Counted from the first letter of the stretch, positions 7,985-21,890 are shown. The stretch: 64,000 nt of DNA from Clostridia bacterium (GCA_028698585.1 JAQVWG010000004.1:57138-121137), one strand, 5' to 3'. Translations and numbers: made by a program. The notes: generated by a model from the sequence alone, not told the origin.

Positions 7985-9328
7985 TTATCCCACCAGTACT
8001 TTGCCGATAGGATTCTTATATTCATTGCTTGCATTGTTTTTATTCACCATGGCTAAGAAGAGCGTCAAGCTACCCAGCCTGCCGATGTACATCAAAATTA
8101 TTATTACCAACCTAGACAGTATTGGGAGAGTGGGGGTTATACCATTAGTCAAGCCAACTGTACCTATTGCTGAGATACATTCGAACATGGCGTCTAGAAT
8201 GTTGATGTTTTGTAAGCTTAGTATAAATACTCCCAGTACAGTCATGGTAAAATAAATAACCACACTACACAGTGCATGGCGAAGAACTTTTTCGTCTATA
8301 CGGTGGTTGCCGAGCGATACATCCTGTTTATTGCGCAGTGATGATACACTCATGGCCATAATTATGACAAATGTTGTTACCTTAATGCCACCACCTGTAC
8401 TGCACGGTGCTGCACCTATAAACATCAATATCATTGTAAGTAACTGTCCACCACCACTTAATGCAGAGATATCAACAGAGTTAAATCCCGCCGTTCTGGG
8501 TGTAACAGACATGAAGAAGGACGATAACAATCTGTCACCGACGTTCATATCGAGCATTGTGGCAGTCTTTTCCGTAAATAAATATCCGAATGTGCCGATA
8601 ATAATTAGTGATAGCGTGGATATTATTACTGTTTTTGAGTGAAAGCTTATTTTCTTGATGTTAAACTTACAGTCGACTAGATTGCTCCACACTATGAATC
8701 CAATGCCACCGATTATGATGAGTAAAGCGATAGTCAATATAACGACCGGATCGTGGCTGAACAGTGTTAATGATGAAAAGGGCGCAAGTTGTCCGAGTAT
8801 GTCAAATCCCGCGTTGCAGAATGCTGATACTGAGTGAAAAATGCTTGCCCAAATACCTTGCCATAATCCAAGTCGTGGTATGAAGCGTGTTGACAGTATA
8901 AGAGCACCTGTTCCCTCGAAGATAGCTGTACCTAGTAGTATTCTGCGCGCCATACGGACAACGCCCGTCAGCTCCAATGAACCCACGCCGTCAGCGAGTA
9001 AAAACCGTTGTCTTAATCCTATCTTCTGCCTTGTAACGAACATAAATAATGCAGATACCGATATGAATCCAAGCCCACCAACCTGAATCAATAGCAGTAT
9101 TATTATCTGGCCGAACAACGTGAACTGTGTATATGTGTCGAACACAATTAGGCCAGTAACACAAGTCGCGCTAGTAGCAGTAAACAGCGCATCAATATAG
9201 TTACTGAACTGCCCATTCTTGTTGGATATGGGTAGCATTAACAATATAGAACCGACAATGATTATCAGTGCGAATCCCATTGCCAGTAGTCTTGTTGTTG
9301 ACCAATTCTTAAGTTTTTTGAGTTTCAT
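7985..9328 (-). CDS. ktrB: KtrB/TrkH potassium-translocating subunit
   Basis: The membrane pore of a Ktr/Trk potassium uptake system, 447 residues. The fourfold M1-P-M2 repeat is visible through its four pore loops, each with the filter glycine: ATCVTGL, AFCNAGF, TPRTAGF and IGTVGL. The fourth repeat ends with a short positively charged tail. Length fits KtrB (about 440-450) rather than the longer E. coli TrkH. It lies between recF and ktrA on the minus strand, with a 66-bp gap after recF. A TATAAT-like sequence in that gap could give it its own start of transcription. Confidence 0.93.
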   Translation of the reverse strand: MKLKKLKNWSTTRLLAMGFALIIIVGSILLMLPISNKNGQFSNYIDALFTATSATCVTGLIVFDTYTQFTLFGQIIILLLIQVGGLGFISVSALFMFVTRQKIGLRQRFLLADGVGSLELTGVVRMARRILLGTAIFEGTGALILSTRFIPRLGLWQGIWASIFHSVSAFCNAGFDILGQLAPFSSLTLFSHDPVVILTIALLIIIGGIGFIVWSNLVDCKFNIKKISFHSKTVIISTLSLIIIGTFGYLFTEKTATMLDMNVGDRLLSSFFMSVTPRTAGFNSVDISALSGGGQLLTMILMFIGAAPCSTGGGIKVTTFVIIMAMSVSSLRNKQDVSLGNHRIDEKVLRHALCSVVIYFTMTVLGVFILSLQNINILDAMFECISAIGTVGLTNGITPTLPILSRLVIIILMYIGRLGSLTLFLAMVNKNNASNEYKNPIGKVLVG

Positions 9329-9394
9329 ATACTTAGTTTGTATCCTATTATAAGTGTTAATTGAGTAATAGTTGATGTAGTTGTCATTCAGTAA

Positions 9395-10483
9395 TCAGTT
9401 CACTTTACCACACTTCAACCTTAGTCTTGTTACATCTATATTCTTGATTAAATTATTGTCAATTTTGGTCGTTGTGAGTAGTATCTGTACTTGGGTGCTG
9501 AAATTAAGTAGTGCCTTCTGTCTAGACCTATCTAACTCACTTAGAACGTCATCCAGCAGCAATACAGGATAATCTCGCTTGATATTATAGAACAACTCTA
9601 GTTCTGCAAGTTTAAGAGATAATGCAGCCGTGCGCTGTTGCCCTTGACTGCCGAATGTCCTTATATCTATGCCATTAACTGAGAACTTGATATCATCACG
9701 TTGGCAACCTACGGTTGTGAAACGCTGTACATAGTCCTTATCTATACTATCTGTTAGTTTGGCTAGATAGTTGGCATTAATGGTGTCCAAATCGTTGCCA
9801 GAAATGCTCTGCAGATATTGTATGGATAGTGTCTCTGTCTTTGTCAACTTGGCATGTGCTTGCTCAACGTACGGGGCTAGACTATCGCAGAACTGCTTAC
9901 GCTTGTAGGTAATGATTGCTCCTGCTCTAGCAAGCTGTGTGTCCCATATACTCAACATATCTCGCAATGAGTCAATATGGTTACTTTGTTTTAACAGATT
10001 ATTGCGCTGTAACAGTATCTTGTTGAACTTGACTAGCGAACGATAATACTCCTTGTCTAGTTGACATAAGTCTATGTCGAGGAATCTTCTGCGTTCAATA
10101 GGCGAACTGGTAATGACTCGTATCTCTTCAGGGGAGAAGTATATGCAGTTGAAGTACCCCAGCAATTCGCCAATTCGCATAATAGGGGTGTCATTGATAA
10201 GGATGGATTTCTTGTCTTTGAGCAGTTTAACCTCAATCTCTCTGCTACCGGCAATACAGTCATAGTTTAGCATAACCGAACTACTTGGTTTGTCCCAACC
10301 TATCATATCTCTGTCATGATCGGTGCGCACACTCTTGCCTAGACAGCAGAGATACACGCTCTCGAGCAAATTGGTCTTGCCCTGAGCATTGTTACCTATA
10401 AATAAATTGAGTCCTGTTCCCAACGTAACAGTCTGTGTTGCCAGATTGCGGAACCCATTAACTTTAACCCACTTTACTTTCAT
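9395..10483 (-). CDS. recF: DNA replication and repair protein RecF
   Basis: RecF is an SMC-like ATPase that helps load RecA at single-strand gaps with RecO and RecR. Walker A is GNNAQGKTN at residues 30-38. The ABC-type signature region is FGSQGQQRT, and Walker B with the D-loop is PVLLLDDVLSELD near the C-terminus. Full length at 362 residues. Unlike the usual dnaN-recF-gyrB order, recF here points away from gyrB, with about 770 bp between them, and heads a recF-ktrB-ktrA run. The start has no strong ribosome site. Confidence 0.95.
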   Translation of the reverse strand: MKVKWVKVNGFRNLATQTVTLGTGLNLFIGNNAQGKTNLLESVYLCCLGKSVRTDHDRDMIGWDKPSSSVMLNYDCIAGSREIEVKLLKDKKSILINDTPIMRIGELLGYFNCIYFSPEEIRVITSSPIERRRFLDIDLCQLDKEYYRSLVKFNKILLQRNNLLKQSNHIDSLRDMLSIWDTQLARAGAIITYKRKQFCDSLAPYVEQAHAKLTKTETLSIQYLQSISGNDLDTINANYLAKLTDSIDKDYVQRFTTVGCQRDDIKFSVNGIDIRTFGSQGQQRTAALSLKLAELELFYNIKRDYPVLLLDDVLSELDRSRQKALLNFSTQVQILLTTTKIDNNLIKNIDVTRLRLKCGKVN

Positions 10484-13162
<2,679 letters not shown>

Positions 13163-13175
13163 GAGGTAATGAATA

Positions 13176-15677
13176 ATGACAAAGAAAGAATTGTCGACAA
13201 TGGATAGAGATGCCTACATCAAGGCGTTACAGAAGACCACTATTAAGAAAGTGGGTATTGAGAGTGAAATGACCAAGTCATTTATCTCCTATGCAATGGC
13301 AGTCAACGTATCTCGTGCCATACCTGATGTCAGGGACGGACTTAAACCCGTACACCGTAGGATATTGTATGCAATGGGTGAATTAGGTTTATCATATGAT
13401 AAACCACACAGGAAGTGTGCTCGTATCGTAGGTGACGTGCTAGGTAAATACCACCCACACGGCGACAGCGCAGTTTATGAAGCACTGGTACGACTAGGTC
13501 AAGACTTTTCTATTAGATGTCCGCTAGTTGACGGACAAGGCAACTTTGGTTCTGTCGACGGTGATCCACCGGCAGCTCAGCGTTATACTGAGGCTAGACT
13601 ATCCAAGATATCCAGCGAGATGTTGAGAGATATTGACAAGAAAACGGTAGATTTCTACCCCAACTTTGACGATACACTCCAACAACCCGTGGTACTGCCC
13701 AGCCGTTTCCCCAACCTACTAGTCAACGGTGCAGACGGTATTGCCGTCGGTATGGCAACCAACATCCCACCACACAACCTAGGTGAGGTTATAGACGCCA
13801 CTATCGCTGTCATGGAGGACCCAGACATCAGTGTAGCTGATTTGATGAAGTATATCCCCTGTCCAGACTATCCTACTGGTGGCATACTGATGGGTAGAGC
13901 AATGGTGCGCCAAGCATATATGACTGGTCACGGCGGAGTTATCATTAGGGCCAAAACGGAGATAGAGGAGTATAATAATGGTGCTCGCAGTAGAATTGTC
14001 GTTACAGAACTGCCCTATCAAGTCAATAAGGAAAAACTAGTTATCAGTATAGCCAACCTAGTTAAGGATAAGAAGGTCGAAGGCATAAGTGATATTAAGG
14101 AAGAGTCGGACAGACATGGCATGCGCATAGTTATAGATGTTAAGAAGGACGCTCAACCTCAAGTGGTGTTGAATGCATTATTCAAGCACACACAATTACA
14201 GGTATCCACAGGCATAACACTGTTGGCTCTGGCTGACGGCGAGCCCAAGATTCTACCACTCAAAGACATCTTAGTCTATTATATTGCTCACCAGAAGGAT
14301 GTGGTGGTAAGGCGTACCAAGTTCGACCTAGAGAGAGCAGAAGAGAGATATCACATACTAGAAGGACTGGTTAAGGCACTGGCCAAGATTGATGAAGTGA
14401 TTGCAGTAATCAAGAAGTCACTAGATAAGATTGACGCCTGCGATAAACTGGTGCAGAAGTTCCTACTGACTGAGAGACAAGCCAACGCAATCCTTGAAAT
14501 GCGCTTACAAAGGCTGACCAGTCTCGAGGTTGAGGCACTTCATGCCGAGATTGCGCGCCTTGCCGAACAGATAACAGAGTATAAGTCAATACTGGCAAAT
14601 CCTGCTAAGGTTGAGAATATAATTAAGACCGAGATGGGTGAGATTAAGGAGAAGTACAACACCGAGAGGCGCACGGAGATATCTATGGATTACGGTGATA
14701 TCAATATAGGCGACCTAATAGATCAAGAAGATGTTGTAATATCAATGACACACTTCGGCTATATCAAGAGACTGCCAACTACCGAGTATCGAGTACAGCG
14801 CAAGGGAGGTAAGGGTGCAACTGCGCACAAACCCAAGGAAGAAGACTTCGTTGAGAATATGTTTATATCCAACACCCACGATGATCTACTGTTCTTTACT
14901 AATATGGGTAAGGTGTACGCAATTAAGGCGTACGAGGTGCCAGAGGGACAGAAGAATGCTCGTGGCAGAGCCATAGTTAATCTATTGCAATTAAGCGAGG
15001 GAGAGAAGGTTACAGCTGTTATTCCACGCAAGGAGGACGCAACGGGCAACCTGATACTATCCACTCGCAACGGATTAATTAAAAAAACTGATCTCAAAGA
15101 GTTTGCAAGTATACGAAAAGTTGGTAAACTAGCAATAACACTACTTGACAAGGACGAATTAGTTGGAGTTGCTGTATCGACAGGTTATGATGAGATATTA
15201 GTTGCAAGTAAAGAGGGCAAGTGTATCCGTTTCAGCGAGGAAGAAGTGCGACCAATGGGCAGAGAGGCACAGGGCGTCTGCGCTATCAAGTTGGATGAGG
15301 GCGACTACATTGTAGATATGATTGCCATTAAACACGGATATGAGATAATTACCGTGTCGGATAACGGCTATGGCAAGAGAAGCGACGTTGCTGATTATAG
15401 ACTGCAATCAAGGGCTGGAAAGGGCATTAAGGCAGGTGTGTTTAACGACAAGACCGGTAAACTCGTTAACCTTAAACTGGTTAACCCCGATGATGACGTA
15501 ATGCTGATTGCAGATAATGGTACAGTACTGCGCGTGCGTGCTAAGGAAATAAGCAAGATTGGCCGTGATACGCTAGGTGTACGGATAATGAAAGTTAAGA
15601 ATAATTACAGCAAAGTCGTATGTGTATCTACCACACCTCAAGAAGCCGAGGACATAGACGAGGGCGAAGGAGAATAA
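13176..15677 (+). CDS. gyrA: DNA gyrase subunit A
   Basis: Breakage-reunion subunit of gyrase. The catalytic tyrosine is Tyr137 in AAQRYTE. The quinolone-determining region reads GDSAVYE (residues 96-102): Ser98 and Glu102 align with E. coli Ser83 and Asp87, a pattern common in susceptible Gram-positives. The GyrA box of the C-terminal wrapping domain is QRKGGKG, near the canonical QRRGGRG, which supports GyrA over ParC. 833 residues with a short acidic tail. A strong AGGAGGT site lies in the gap after gyrB. Confidence 0.97.
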   Translation: MTKKELSTMDRDAYIKALQKTTIKKVGIESEMTKSFISYAMAVNVSRAIPDVRDGLKPVHRRILYAMGELGLSYDKPHRKCARIVGDVLGKYHPHGDSAVYEALVRLGQDFSIRCPLVDGQGNFGSVDGDPPAAQRYTEARLSKISSEMLRDIDKKTVDFYPNFDDTLQQPVVLPSRFPNLLVNGADGIAVGMATNIPPHNLGEVIDATIAVMEDPDISVADLMKYIPCPDYPTGGILMGRAMVRQAYMTGHGGVIIRAKTEIEEYNNGARSRIVVTELPYQVNKEKLVISIANLVKDKKVEGISDIKEESDRHGMRIVIDVKKDAQPQVVLNALFKHTQLQVSTGITLLALADGEPKILPLKDILVYYIAHQKDVVVRRTKFDLERAEERYHILEGLVKALAKIDEVIAVIKKSLDKIDACDKLVQKFLLTERQANAILEMRLQRLTSLEVEALHAEIARLAEQITEYKSILANPAKVENIIKTEMGEIKEKYNTERRTEISMDYGDINIGDLIDQEDVVISMTHFGYIKRLPTTEYRVQRKGGKGATAHKPKEEDFVENMFISNTHDDLLFFTNMGKVYAIKAYEVPEGQKNARGRAIVNLLQLSEGEKVTAVIPRKEDATGNLILSTRNGLIKKTDLKEFASIRKVGKLAITLLDKDELVGVAVSTGYDEILVASKEGKCIRFSEEEVRPMGREAQGVCAIKLDEGDYIVDMIAIKHGYEIITVSDNGYGKRSDVADYRLQSRAGKGIKAGVFNDKTGKLVNLKLVNPDDDVMLIADNGTVLRVRAKEISKIGRDTLGVRIMKVKNNYSKVVCVSTTPQEAEDIDEGEGE

Positions 15678-15732
15678 GATACACGGTATACTACAATACA
15701 CTAATTATTACAAGGAGGCAGGTGATACTTAT

Positions 15733-17421
15733 ATGAAAGACATTAAACAACTAATAGCTCAACAAGTTAATATTGAAGGCATCACTGCCGACCAAATAGC
15801 ACAACTGATAGTAGAAGTCGACGATGCAGATAAGGGCGATTATGCGCTGCCCGTATTCAAGTTTGCAAAACAACTGAGTTGTAATCCAATGGCTCTTGCT
15901 CAACAAGTGGCCACATCTATTAACGATAATGACATTATTGAGAGCGTGCAGGCATTAGGTGGTTATGTCAACTTCTTTGTCAGGAAAGATATAGTAGTCG
16001 CAGACATAATCAACCATATATCAACTACCGCCAACTACGGCAGCAGCGAGATAGGTAAAGGCAAGACAATCTGTATAGATTATTCTTCGATTAACATCGC
16101 AAAACCGCTCCATATAGGACACTTGGGCACAACTGCCATAGGCAACTGCCTATATAAGGTACTTAAATACTTAGGATATAACTGCATTGGTATCAATCAC
16201 TTGGGAGACTGGGGCACACAGTTCGGCAAACTTATAGTAGCATATAAACTATGGGGAGATAAGGACACTATCGAAAACGGTGGTTTAAGAGAACTGGAGA
16301 AGATATATGTTCGTTTCCACGTCGAGGCCGAAAATAACCCACAGTTAGACCAACAGGCAAGAGATTGGTTCGCACGCATAGAGAGAGGGGATGCGAAGGC
16401 AGTTGAACTGCTCAACTTCTTTAAGCGTATTACGTTAAGGGAAACTATGCAGTTGTACGACAGGCTGGACATCAAGTTCGATAGTTGGAACGGCGAGAGT
16501 TTCTATAACGATAAGATGGACAGCGCACTGGATTTCTTGCAGAGTAAAGGGATTATAACCATTAGCGACGGAGCACAAGTAGTGGATTTAACGCCGTATA
16601 ATATGCCACCCTGTCTGCTAGTTAAGAAGGATGGTGCCTCACTGTATGCGTTGCGTGACGTCGCTGCTATATTATACAGGAAGGCAGAATACAACTTCGA
16701 CAAGTGCTTATATGTGGTCGCATATCAACAGAATCTGCATTTCAGACAGGTGTTCAAGACAATGGAACTGGCAGGTGTTGACTACTATCAAGATTTACTA
16801 CACATAGCATACGGCATGGTGTCGTTAGAGGATGGGGCTATGAGTACACGTAAGGGCAACACGGTGTGGCTGGTAGACGTAATCAACAGGGCAGTGGATA
16901 AAGCACTCAGTATAATTAACAGCAAGAATCCCGATTTGATAGATAAAGAGAGTGTTGCCGAGCAGGTGGGTGTGGGAGCAGTAATGTTCTCGGCACTATG
17001 TAATAGTCGCATTAAGGATATTACATTCAGTTTCGATAGAGTATTATCCTTCGAGGGGGAGACAGCTCCCTATCTACAATACACTCATGCTAGGTGCTGT
17101 TCACTGTTTACTAAGGCAGAACAGGAAGATTGTCAACCAGACTATAGGGTATTTAACAATTCAAGTGCATTTAGACTGGCAAGACTCATAAACAGATTTC
17201 CAGCAGTGCTTGCAGATGTAATAGATAAGTATGAGCCGTCAATACTTGCCAACTATTTGATTGATGTAGCCAAGTGCTTCAATAAATACTATTTCGAGCA
17301 ACGCATAATCAGCGACAATAAACAGGAGCAATGTGCTAAACTCTTGCTTGTTGAAGCAACCAAGAACATTTTACACAAGGGACTAGACCTACTAGGTATA
17401 AGTGCCCCACCAAGAATGTAA
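15733..17421 (+). CDS. argS: Arginyl-tRNA synthetase
   Basis: Class I synthetase charging tRNA-Arg. The N-terminal tRNA-recognition domain is followed by the HIGH motif in PLHIGHLGTTA, the catalytic core, and the second loop MSTRKGN replacing KMSKS. A DALR-type anticodon-binding domain occupies the C-terminal third. Length, 562 residues, is typical. A strong AAGGAGG site precedes the ATG. It is 55 bp downstream of gyrA and is followed by a strong terminator, so it probably ends the gyrB-gyrA-argS transcription unit. Confidence 0.97.
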   Translation: MKDIKQLIAQQVNIEGITADQIAQLIVEVDDADKGDYALPVFKFAKQLSCNPMALAQQVATSINDNDIIESVQALGGYVNFFVRKDIVVADIINHISTTANYGSSEIGKGKTICIDYSSINIAKPLHIGHLGTTAIGNCLYKVLKYLGYNCIGINHLGDWGTQFGKLIVAYKLWGDKDTIENGGLRELEKIYVRFHVEAENNPQLDQQARDWFARIERGDAKAVELLNFFKRITLRETMQLYDRLDIKFDSWNGESFYNDKMDSALDFLQSKGIITISDGAQVVDLTPYNMPPCLLVKKDGASLYALRDVAAILYRKAEYNFDKCLYVVAYQQNLHFRQVFKTMELAGVDYYQDLLHIAYGMVSLEDGAMSTRKGNTVWLVDVINRAVDKALSIINSKNPDLIDKESVAEQVGVGAVMFSALCNSRIKDITFSFDRVLSFEGETAPYLQYTHARCCSLFTKAEQEDCQPDYRVFNNSSAFRLARLINRFPAVLADVIDKYEPSILANYLIDVAKCFNKYYFEQRIISDNKQEQCAKLLLVEATKNILHKGLDLLGISAPPRM

Positions 17422-17447
17422 TAACACAATGTAGTACAGACGTATAC

Positions 17448-17476
17448 GCCTTGCTAGATGTGGCAAGGCATTTTTT
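17448..17476 (+). terminator. Rho-independent terminator of argS
   Basis: A perfect 7-bp stem GCCTTGC / GCAAGGC with an 8-base loop is followed by six Ts at 17471-17476. Confidence 0.9.
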
Positions 17477-17607
17477 ATGAACAGGGTGTCGCCCTGTTCG
17501 AGACAGCAAAATCCTCTTAATATGCAACCAATAATTGCTTGCATATCAGCGCTAATTATGATAATGTGCATATGCTGTCTCGCAATATCGATAAACAAGG
17601 AGATAAA

Positions 17608-19332
17608 ATGAAGTTAATAATCCAATACCTCAAACCATACAAAACCAGACTGGCAGTGTTGATACTGTTATATGTTGTAATTTCGGTGTCGTCATTAGCA
17701 TCACCATATCTAATGAAGATTATCATCAGCAACGGTATAGAACAGAGCAATATGACGGTTATCTGGCAACAAGGTGGAGCAATGCTAGCATTAGCGCTGG
17801 CAGCCCTTGTCTGTTCGTTGATATCCGTGCGTATCAACTCATTCATAAGCAGTAGTTTTATGTGTGAATTAAGAAAAGACATTTTTAGCAAAATCAACTC
17901 GCTATCCGCAGCAGAATTCGCAGCCAAAGGTACATCTACTCTACTTACTCGTACAACAGAGGACGTATGGATGATACAAGAGATGGCTAGCAACCTTATC
18001 TATATTATTGTAGTAATACCGCTGACATTTGTAGGCGGTGTGGTGATGACATTCATACTGGACTGGACATTAGGACTGGCGATGCTAGTTGTATCACCAC
18101 TTCTTGTTTGGTTCGTTACCATTATTGGCAAGCGCATGTTCAAGTTATGGCAACAGGCAGATAAGGATATGGATATACAGGGCAAAGTAATGCGTGAACG
18201 CCTATCAGGCATTCGTGTAATTCGTTCCTTCGACAAGGAAACAGAGGAGCACGAAAGAGTAGCTACTGCAACCCGTGATATGGCTAAGAGTATTATTAAG
18301 AGCAACGTAATATCGGGATTTATCAATCCGGTAGAGCAAGTTACACTCAACCTAGTAACCGTGCTCGTATTGTACATAGGCGCATTGAAGATGATTAACC
18401 CTGCTTCCACCATGCAAGCAGATGTTGTCATAGCATCAGTTAACTATGTTGCTGTGGTAATGGGCGGACTTATGGGTGTATCTTTTGCAATAGTGTTTAT
18501 GCCACAGATACTTGTATCCTCCGGACGCATTCAGGAAATATTCAATATGAAGAGCGTTGAGAATGATGATGTACAGGTAGAAGAGTTAGATGGTTCAATC
18601 AAGTTAGATAATATCAGTTTCGCCTATCCGGACAGCAATCGCAACAGCCTATCTAATATCAATATGGATATTAAACAGGGCGATGTAATAGGTATTATCG
18701 GTGGTACCGGCAGTGGTAAGACGACGCTTACTAAACTGCTATTAGAGTTCTACTCACCAACTGCTGGTTCTATCTATATAGGTGGTAAGGATATAAGTAC
18801 TCTCACCACCAACACAGTGCGTAAGAACGTGGCTATTGCTCTGCAGAAGGCAATGATATTCAAGGGCACCATTGAGTATAACGTGCGTATAGGCAACCCG
18901 AATGCAACTCAAGAGGAACTGGATAACGTCTGCGACATAGCGCAGATGAAAGAGTTGCTTAACAGTAAGGAAGAAGGACTTGCACACGAGTTGCAACAGG
19001 CAGGCGCTAACATATCCGGTGGCCAAAAACAGCGCATAAGCATAGCAAGAACAATACTTAAGAACTCTTCGATTTACATATTCGATGACTGTTTCTCTGC
19101 TCTTGACTACTTAACAGAGAGTAACTTAAGGCGTAAACTCAACAGATTCTTATCAGGCAAGACACAGATTATCGTCACGCAGAGGGCTGCAACAGCCATG
19201 CGTTGTGACAAAATATACGTGTTGAATGACGGAGAGATAGTTGGTCAGGGTAAGCATAAGGATTTGCTTAAGTCCTGCAGTATATATAAGGAAATCTTCG
19301 ACTCTCAACTAGGAGGGCAGATTCATGAGTAA
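17608..19332 (+). CDS. Heterodimeric ABC exporter, subunit with degenerate ATP site
   Basis: A half-size ABC exporter of 574 residues: an N-terminal six-helix membrane domain (to about residue 310) and a nucleotide-binding domain. Walker A is GGTGSGKTT and the signature is ISGGQKQ. The residue after Walker B is Asp instead of catalytic Glu (IFDDCFSALD), and the switch His is Gln (IVTQRA). This is the BmrC-like pattern of a degenerate site. The start at 17608 follows AAGGAG at 17597-17602; the longer frame to 17539 has no ribosome site. It overlaps the next gene by 8 bp, so the two form a heterodimer. Substrate unknown; multidrug or lipid export is typical. Confidence 0.9.
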   Translation: MKLIIQYLKPYKTRLAVLILLYVVISVSSLASPYLMKIIISNGIEQSNMTVIWQQGGAMLALALAALVCSLISVRINSFISSSFMCELRKDIFSKINSLSAAEFAAKGTSTLLTRTTEDVWMIQEMASNLIYIIVVIPLTFVGGVVMTFILDWTLGLAMLVVSPLLVWFVTIIGKRMFKLWQQADKDMDIQGKVMRERLSGIRVIRSFDKETEEHERVATATRDMAKSIIKSNVISGFINPVEQVTLNLVTVLVLYIGALKMINPASTMQADVVIASVNYVAVVMGGLMGVSFAIVFMPQILVSSGRIQEIFNMKSVENDDVQVEELDGSIKLDNISFAYPDSNRNSLSNINMDIKQGDVIGIIGGTGSGKTTLTKLLLEFYSPTAGSIYIGGKDISTLTTNTVRKNVAIALQKAMIFKGTIEYNVRIGNPNATQEELDNVCDIAQMKELLNSKEEGLAHELQQAGANISGGQKQRISIARTILKNSSIYIFDDCFSALDYLTESNLRRKLNRFLSGKTQIIVTQRAATAMRCDKIYVLNDGEIVGQGKHKDLLKSCSIYKEIFDSQLGGQIHE

Positions 19333-21262
19333 GAATAATAAAGATAAGAAAATGCCTCAAACAACAGCAACCACAATGGACGCTATTAATCAACAAACGG
19401 ATAATACTAACACAGGCGCTACTGAACAGATGGACACTACAGCCAAGCAACCATATTATAATTCTGCAGGACTTAAGGACAAGGAACACCAAAAAGGTGG
19501 CATATATGATATGCCCAAACTCAAGTTGCTGGGCAGAATGGTTGCACACGCCAAGCCTATCGCCAAGTGGCTATTACTGTCTGCTGTTATTATGATTATG
19601 TCGGTAGGTATATCTATATTTGCGCCCATTGTGATGAAGAACATCACTAATGAGTTGTTCGCTATAGCCGAGGGAGATTATCTGTGGAAAGAGATAGTAT
19701 CTAACAGCATTATACTTGCTGTACTCTATCTGCTATCTTCTGTAATTAGCGCAGGTAATATGCTGATAATGAACAACGTAGTCAGCCGTTTCTACACCTG
19801 TGGCATAAGAATAGAGATAAGCGACAAGATTCAACGCCTGCCTGTTGCATTCGTGGACAACACCCCCAAGGGAGAGATAATGTCTCGTATGACCGGCGAC
19901 GTGTCTCGTATGGGTAACACAATACACAATATCATACACCTACTCATTCAAGGCGCATTCCAACTGATTGGTATCACGGTAATGATGTTTACGCAGGTCA
20001 ACTGGTTAATGGCACTGGTTGTTGTGTGTATTATACCTGTGTCGTTAGTGCTATCTGCACTGCTTGTTAATAAGAGCGAAGCGGAGTTTAGTAAGGAGAG
20101 AAGAGTGTGGGGTAAACTACACGCATTCATTGAAGAGAACTACACCGGATTCGAGACAATTAAGGCATTCAATCTAGAGGAGAGCCAGAATAAACGACAA
20201 GCAGACAGTTGTGACGAAATGCGCGTATACTCGGAGAAGGGCTGGTATATATCCGGCAGAGTGCAACCAGTAATACAATTCGCCAACAGCGTAGTTTTCT
20301 TGATTATCTGTGTGCTCGGCGGTTATTTGACTATCACTAAACAGACAACCATAGGTGATATGGTGGCAATTATCGCATACGCTAAACTATTCTCTGCACC
20401 CTTAGAGAGCATTGCCAATGGCATGAGTATGATACAGAAGGCACTAGCGAGCGCAAGGCGTGTATACGAGTTACTTGATAAGGAAGAAATGGACGTTTCA
20501 CCCAACCGAGATGTAGAGATGACCGGGTGTGGTGACGTTGAGTTTAAGGATGTATGTTTTACATACAATCCCAATATTAAATTAATACAGAATCTCAACC
20601 TCAATGTTAAACGTGGCCAGAAGGTAGCAATTGTTGGACCTACCGGTGGTGGAAAGACAACTATTGTCAACCTATTGATGAGATTCTACGACTGCGATTC
20701 GGGTCAGATACTAATTGATGGTATTGATTGTCGAAAAGTGCCCAGGGAAAAGGTGCGCAGTCAATTCTCAATGGTATTACAGGACACTTGGTTGTATTCT
20801 GGCACAATATATGATAATATCGCCTACGCTAAGCCCACTGCAACTCGTGAGGAAGTAATAGATGCAGCCAAAAAAGCACACATCGATACATTCATTGAGA
20901 GTTTACCACAGGGATACGATACGGTTATTAACGAAGAGAGTACTAATATATCCTCCGGACAGAAGCAGTTGCTCACTATAGCAAGGGCGTACCTTTCAGA
21001 TAAGGATATGTTAATACTGGACGAGGCAACCAGTAACGTCGACACTAGAACGGAGTTGCTCATACAACAGACTATGGACGAACTGACTAAACAGAAGACT
21101 AGTTTCGTCATAGCGCACAGATTATCTACCATTGTGGATGCAGATATAATACTGGTAGTTAACAACGGACAAATAGTCGAAACGGGTACCCATAAGCAGT
21201 TGATGGAGCAGAACGGATTCTATTGTCAAATCTATAATAGTCAGTATGACCTGCTGGTGTAA
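19325..21262 (+). CDS. Heterodimeric ABC exporter, subunit with catalytic glutamate
   Basis: A 645-residue half-exporter with a hydrophilic N-terminal extension of about 70 residues before the first helix, as in BmrD/LmrD-type partners. Walker A is GPTGGGKTT. Walker B has the catalytic Glu (MLILDEATSNVD), and the switch His is present (IAHRLST). The signature is altered to ISSGQKQ. This complements the upstream subunit: one composite ATP site is canonical and the other degenerate. AGGAGGG precedes the ATG. It ends just before a hairpin-bearing tandem repeat that should terminate transcription. Confidence 0.92.
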   Translation: MSKNNKDKKMPQTTATTMDAINQQTDNTNTGATEQMDTTAKQPYYNSAGLKDKEHQKGGIYDMPKLKLLGRMVAHAKPIAKWLLLSAVIMIMSVGISIFAPIVMKNITNELFAIAEGDYLWKEIVSNSIILAVLYLLSSVISAGNMLIMNNVVSRFYTCGIRIEISDKIQRLPVAFVDNTPKGEIMSRMTGDVSRMGNTIHNIIHLLIQGAFQLIGITVMMFTQVNWLMALVVVCIIPVSLVLSALLVNKSEAEFSKERRVWGKLHAFIEENYTGFETIKAFNLEESQNKRQADSCDEMRVYSEKGWYISGRVQPVIQFANSVVFLIICVLGGYLTITKQTTIGDMVAIIAYAKLFSAPLESIANGMSMIQKALASARRVYELLDKEEMDVSPNRDVEMTGCGDVEFKDVCFTYNPNIKLIQNLNLNVKRGQKVAIVGPTGGGKTTIVNLLMRFYDCDSGQILIDGIDCRKVPREKVRSQFSMVLQDTWLYSGTIYDNIAYAKPTATREEVIDAAKKAHIDTFIESLPQGYDTVINEESTNISSGQKQLLTIARAYLSDKDMLILDEATSNVDTRTELLIQQTMDELTKQKTSFVIAHRLSTIVDADIILVVNNGQIVETGTHKQLMEQNGFYCQIYNSQYDLLV

Positions 21263-21284
21263 TCTGTAACAATACTTATATTTA

Positions 21285-21315
21285 GGGCGATTGTAATAAC
21301 AGTCGCCCTTTAGTT
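21285..21315 (+). terminator. Terminator of the ABC exporter operon (first repeat copy)
   Basis: The hairpin GGGCGATTGT / ACAGTCGCCC with T-rich 3' flank lies 22 bp after the stop codon. The same hairpin recurs at 21432 and 21579 in the tandem repeat. Confidence 0.75.
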
Positions 21316-21669
21316 TATCCGTTGCATATAAGTTAACACCTGTCTGTCTGTACCGCTGTATATATTCGCCATAAGGTTAATCATATATCGCTCCGTTAAT
21401 AATACTCACATCTAGATAATAAGTATAGTGGGGGCGATTGTAATAACAGTCGCCCTTTAGTTTATCCGTTGCATATAAGTTAACACCTGTCTGTCTGTAC
21501 CGCTGTATATATTCGCCATAAGGTTAATCATATATCGCTCCGTTAATAATACTCACATCTAGATAATAAGTATAGTGGGGGCGATTGTAATAACAGTCGC
21601 CCTTTAGTTTATCCGTTGCATATAAGTTAACACCTGTCTGTCTGTACCGCTGTATATATTCGCCATAAG
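21285..21669 (+). repeat. 147-bp tandem repeat carrying terminator hairpins
   Basis: About 2.6 copies of a 147-bp unit, with the GCGATTG landmark at 21287, 21434 and 21581. Copies appear essentially identical where they overlap, so the duplication is recent. Each unit starts with a 10-bp hairpin (GGGCGATTGT / ACAGTCGCCC, one wobble, loop AATA) followed by TTTAGTTT, a rho-independent terminator. The first copy directly follows the ABC exporter genes. Confidence 0.93.
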
Positions 21670-21890
21670 TTGGGTCAACGGCTTACTAGTCCTAACTGCG
21701 CTTACATATAGACTAATATTGGAAGGCAATTATCAACTAATAAATAATGATTATAAGTGGCGTAAATTATGCTTAACGCTACATGTCAGTACGCAACTTA
21801 CTCAATAACCATATGGTATAAGCGTTACAATTGCTCTATTCAATACTCATCGATGTATAAATAATACCTTTATTGTAATATTTTTCATTT

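Larger units (their letters stand above)
21263..21890. other. Intergenic region dominated by a tandem repeat
   Basis: The spacer between the ABC exporter and rsmA holds the 147-bp tandem repeat at 21285-21669. The remaining 220 bp up to rsmA are AT-rich with no gene or strong hairpin seen. Confidence 0.7.

Noticed and set aside
17539..17607. N-terminal extension of the first ABC subunit
   Set aside because: A good ribosome site precedes the ATG at 17608, and the extension is unlike exporter N-termini.
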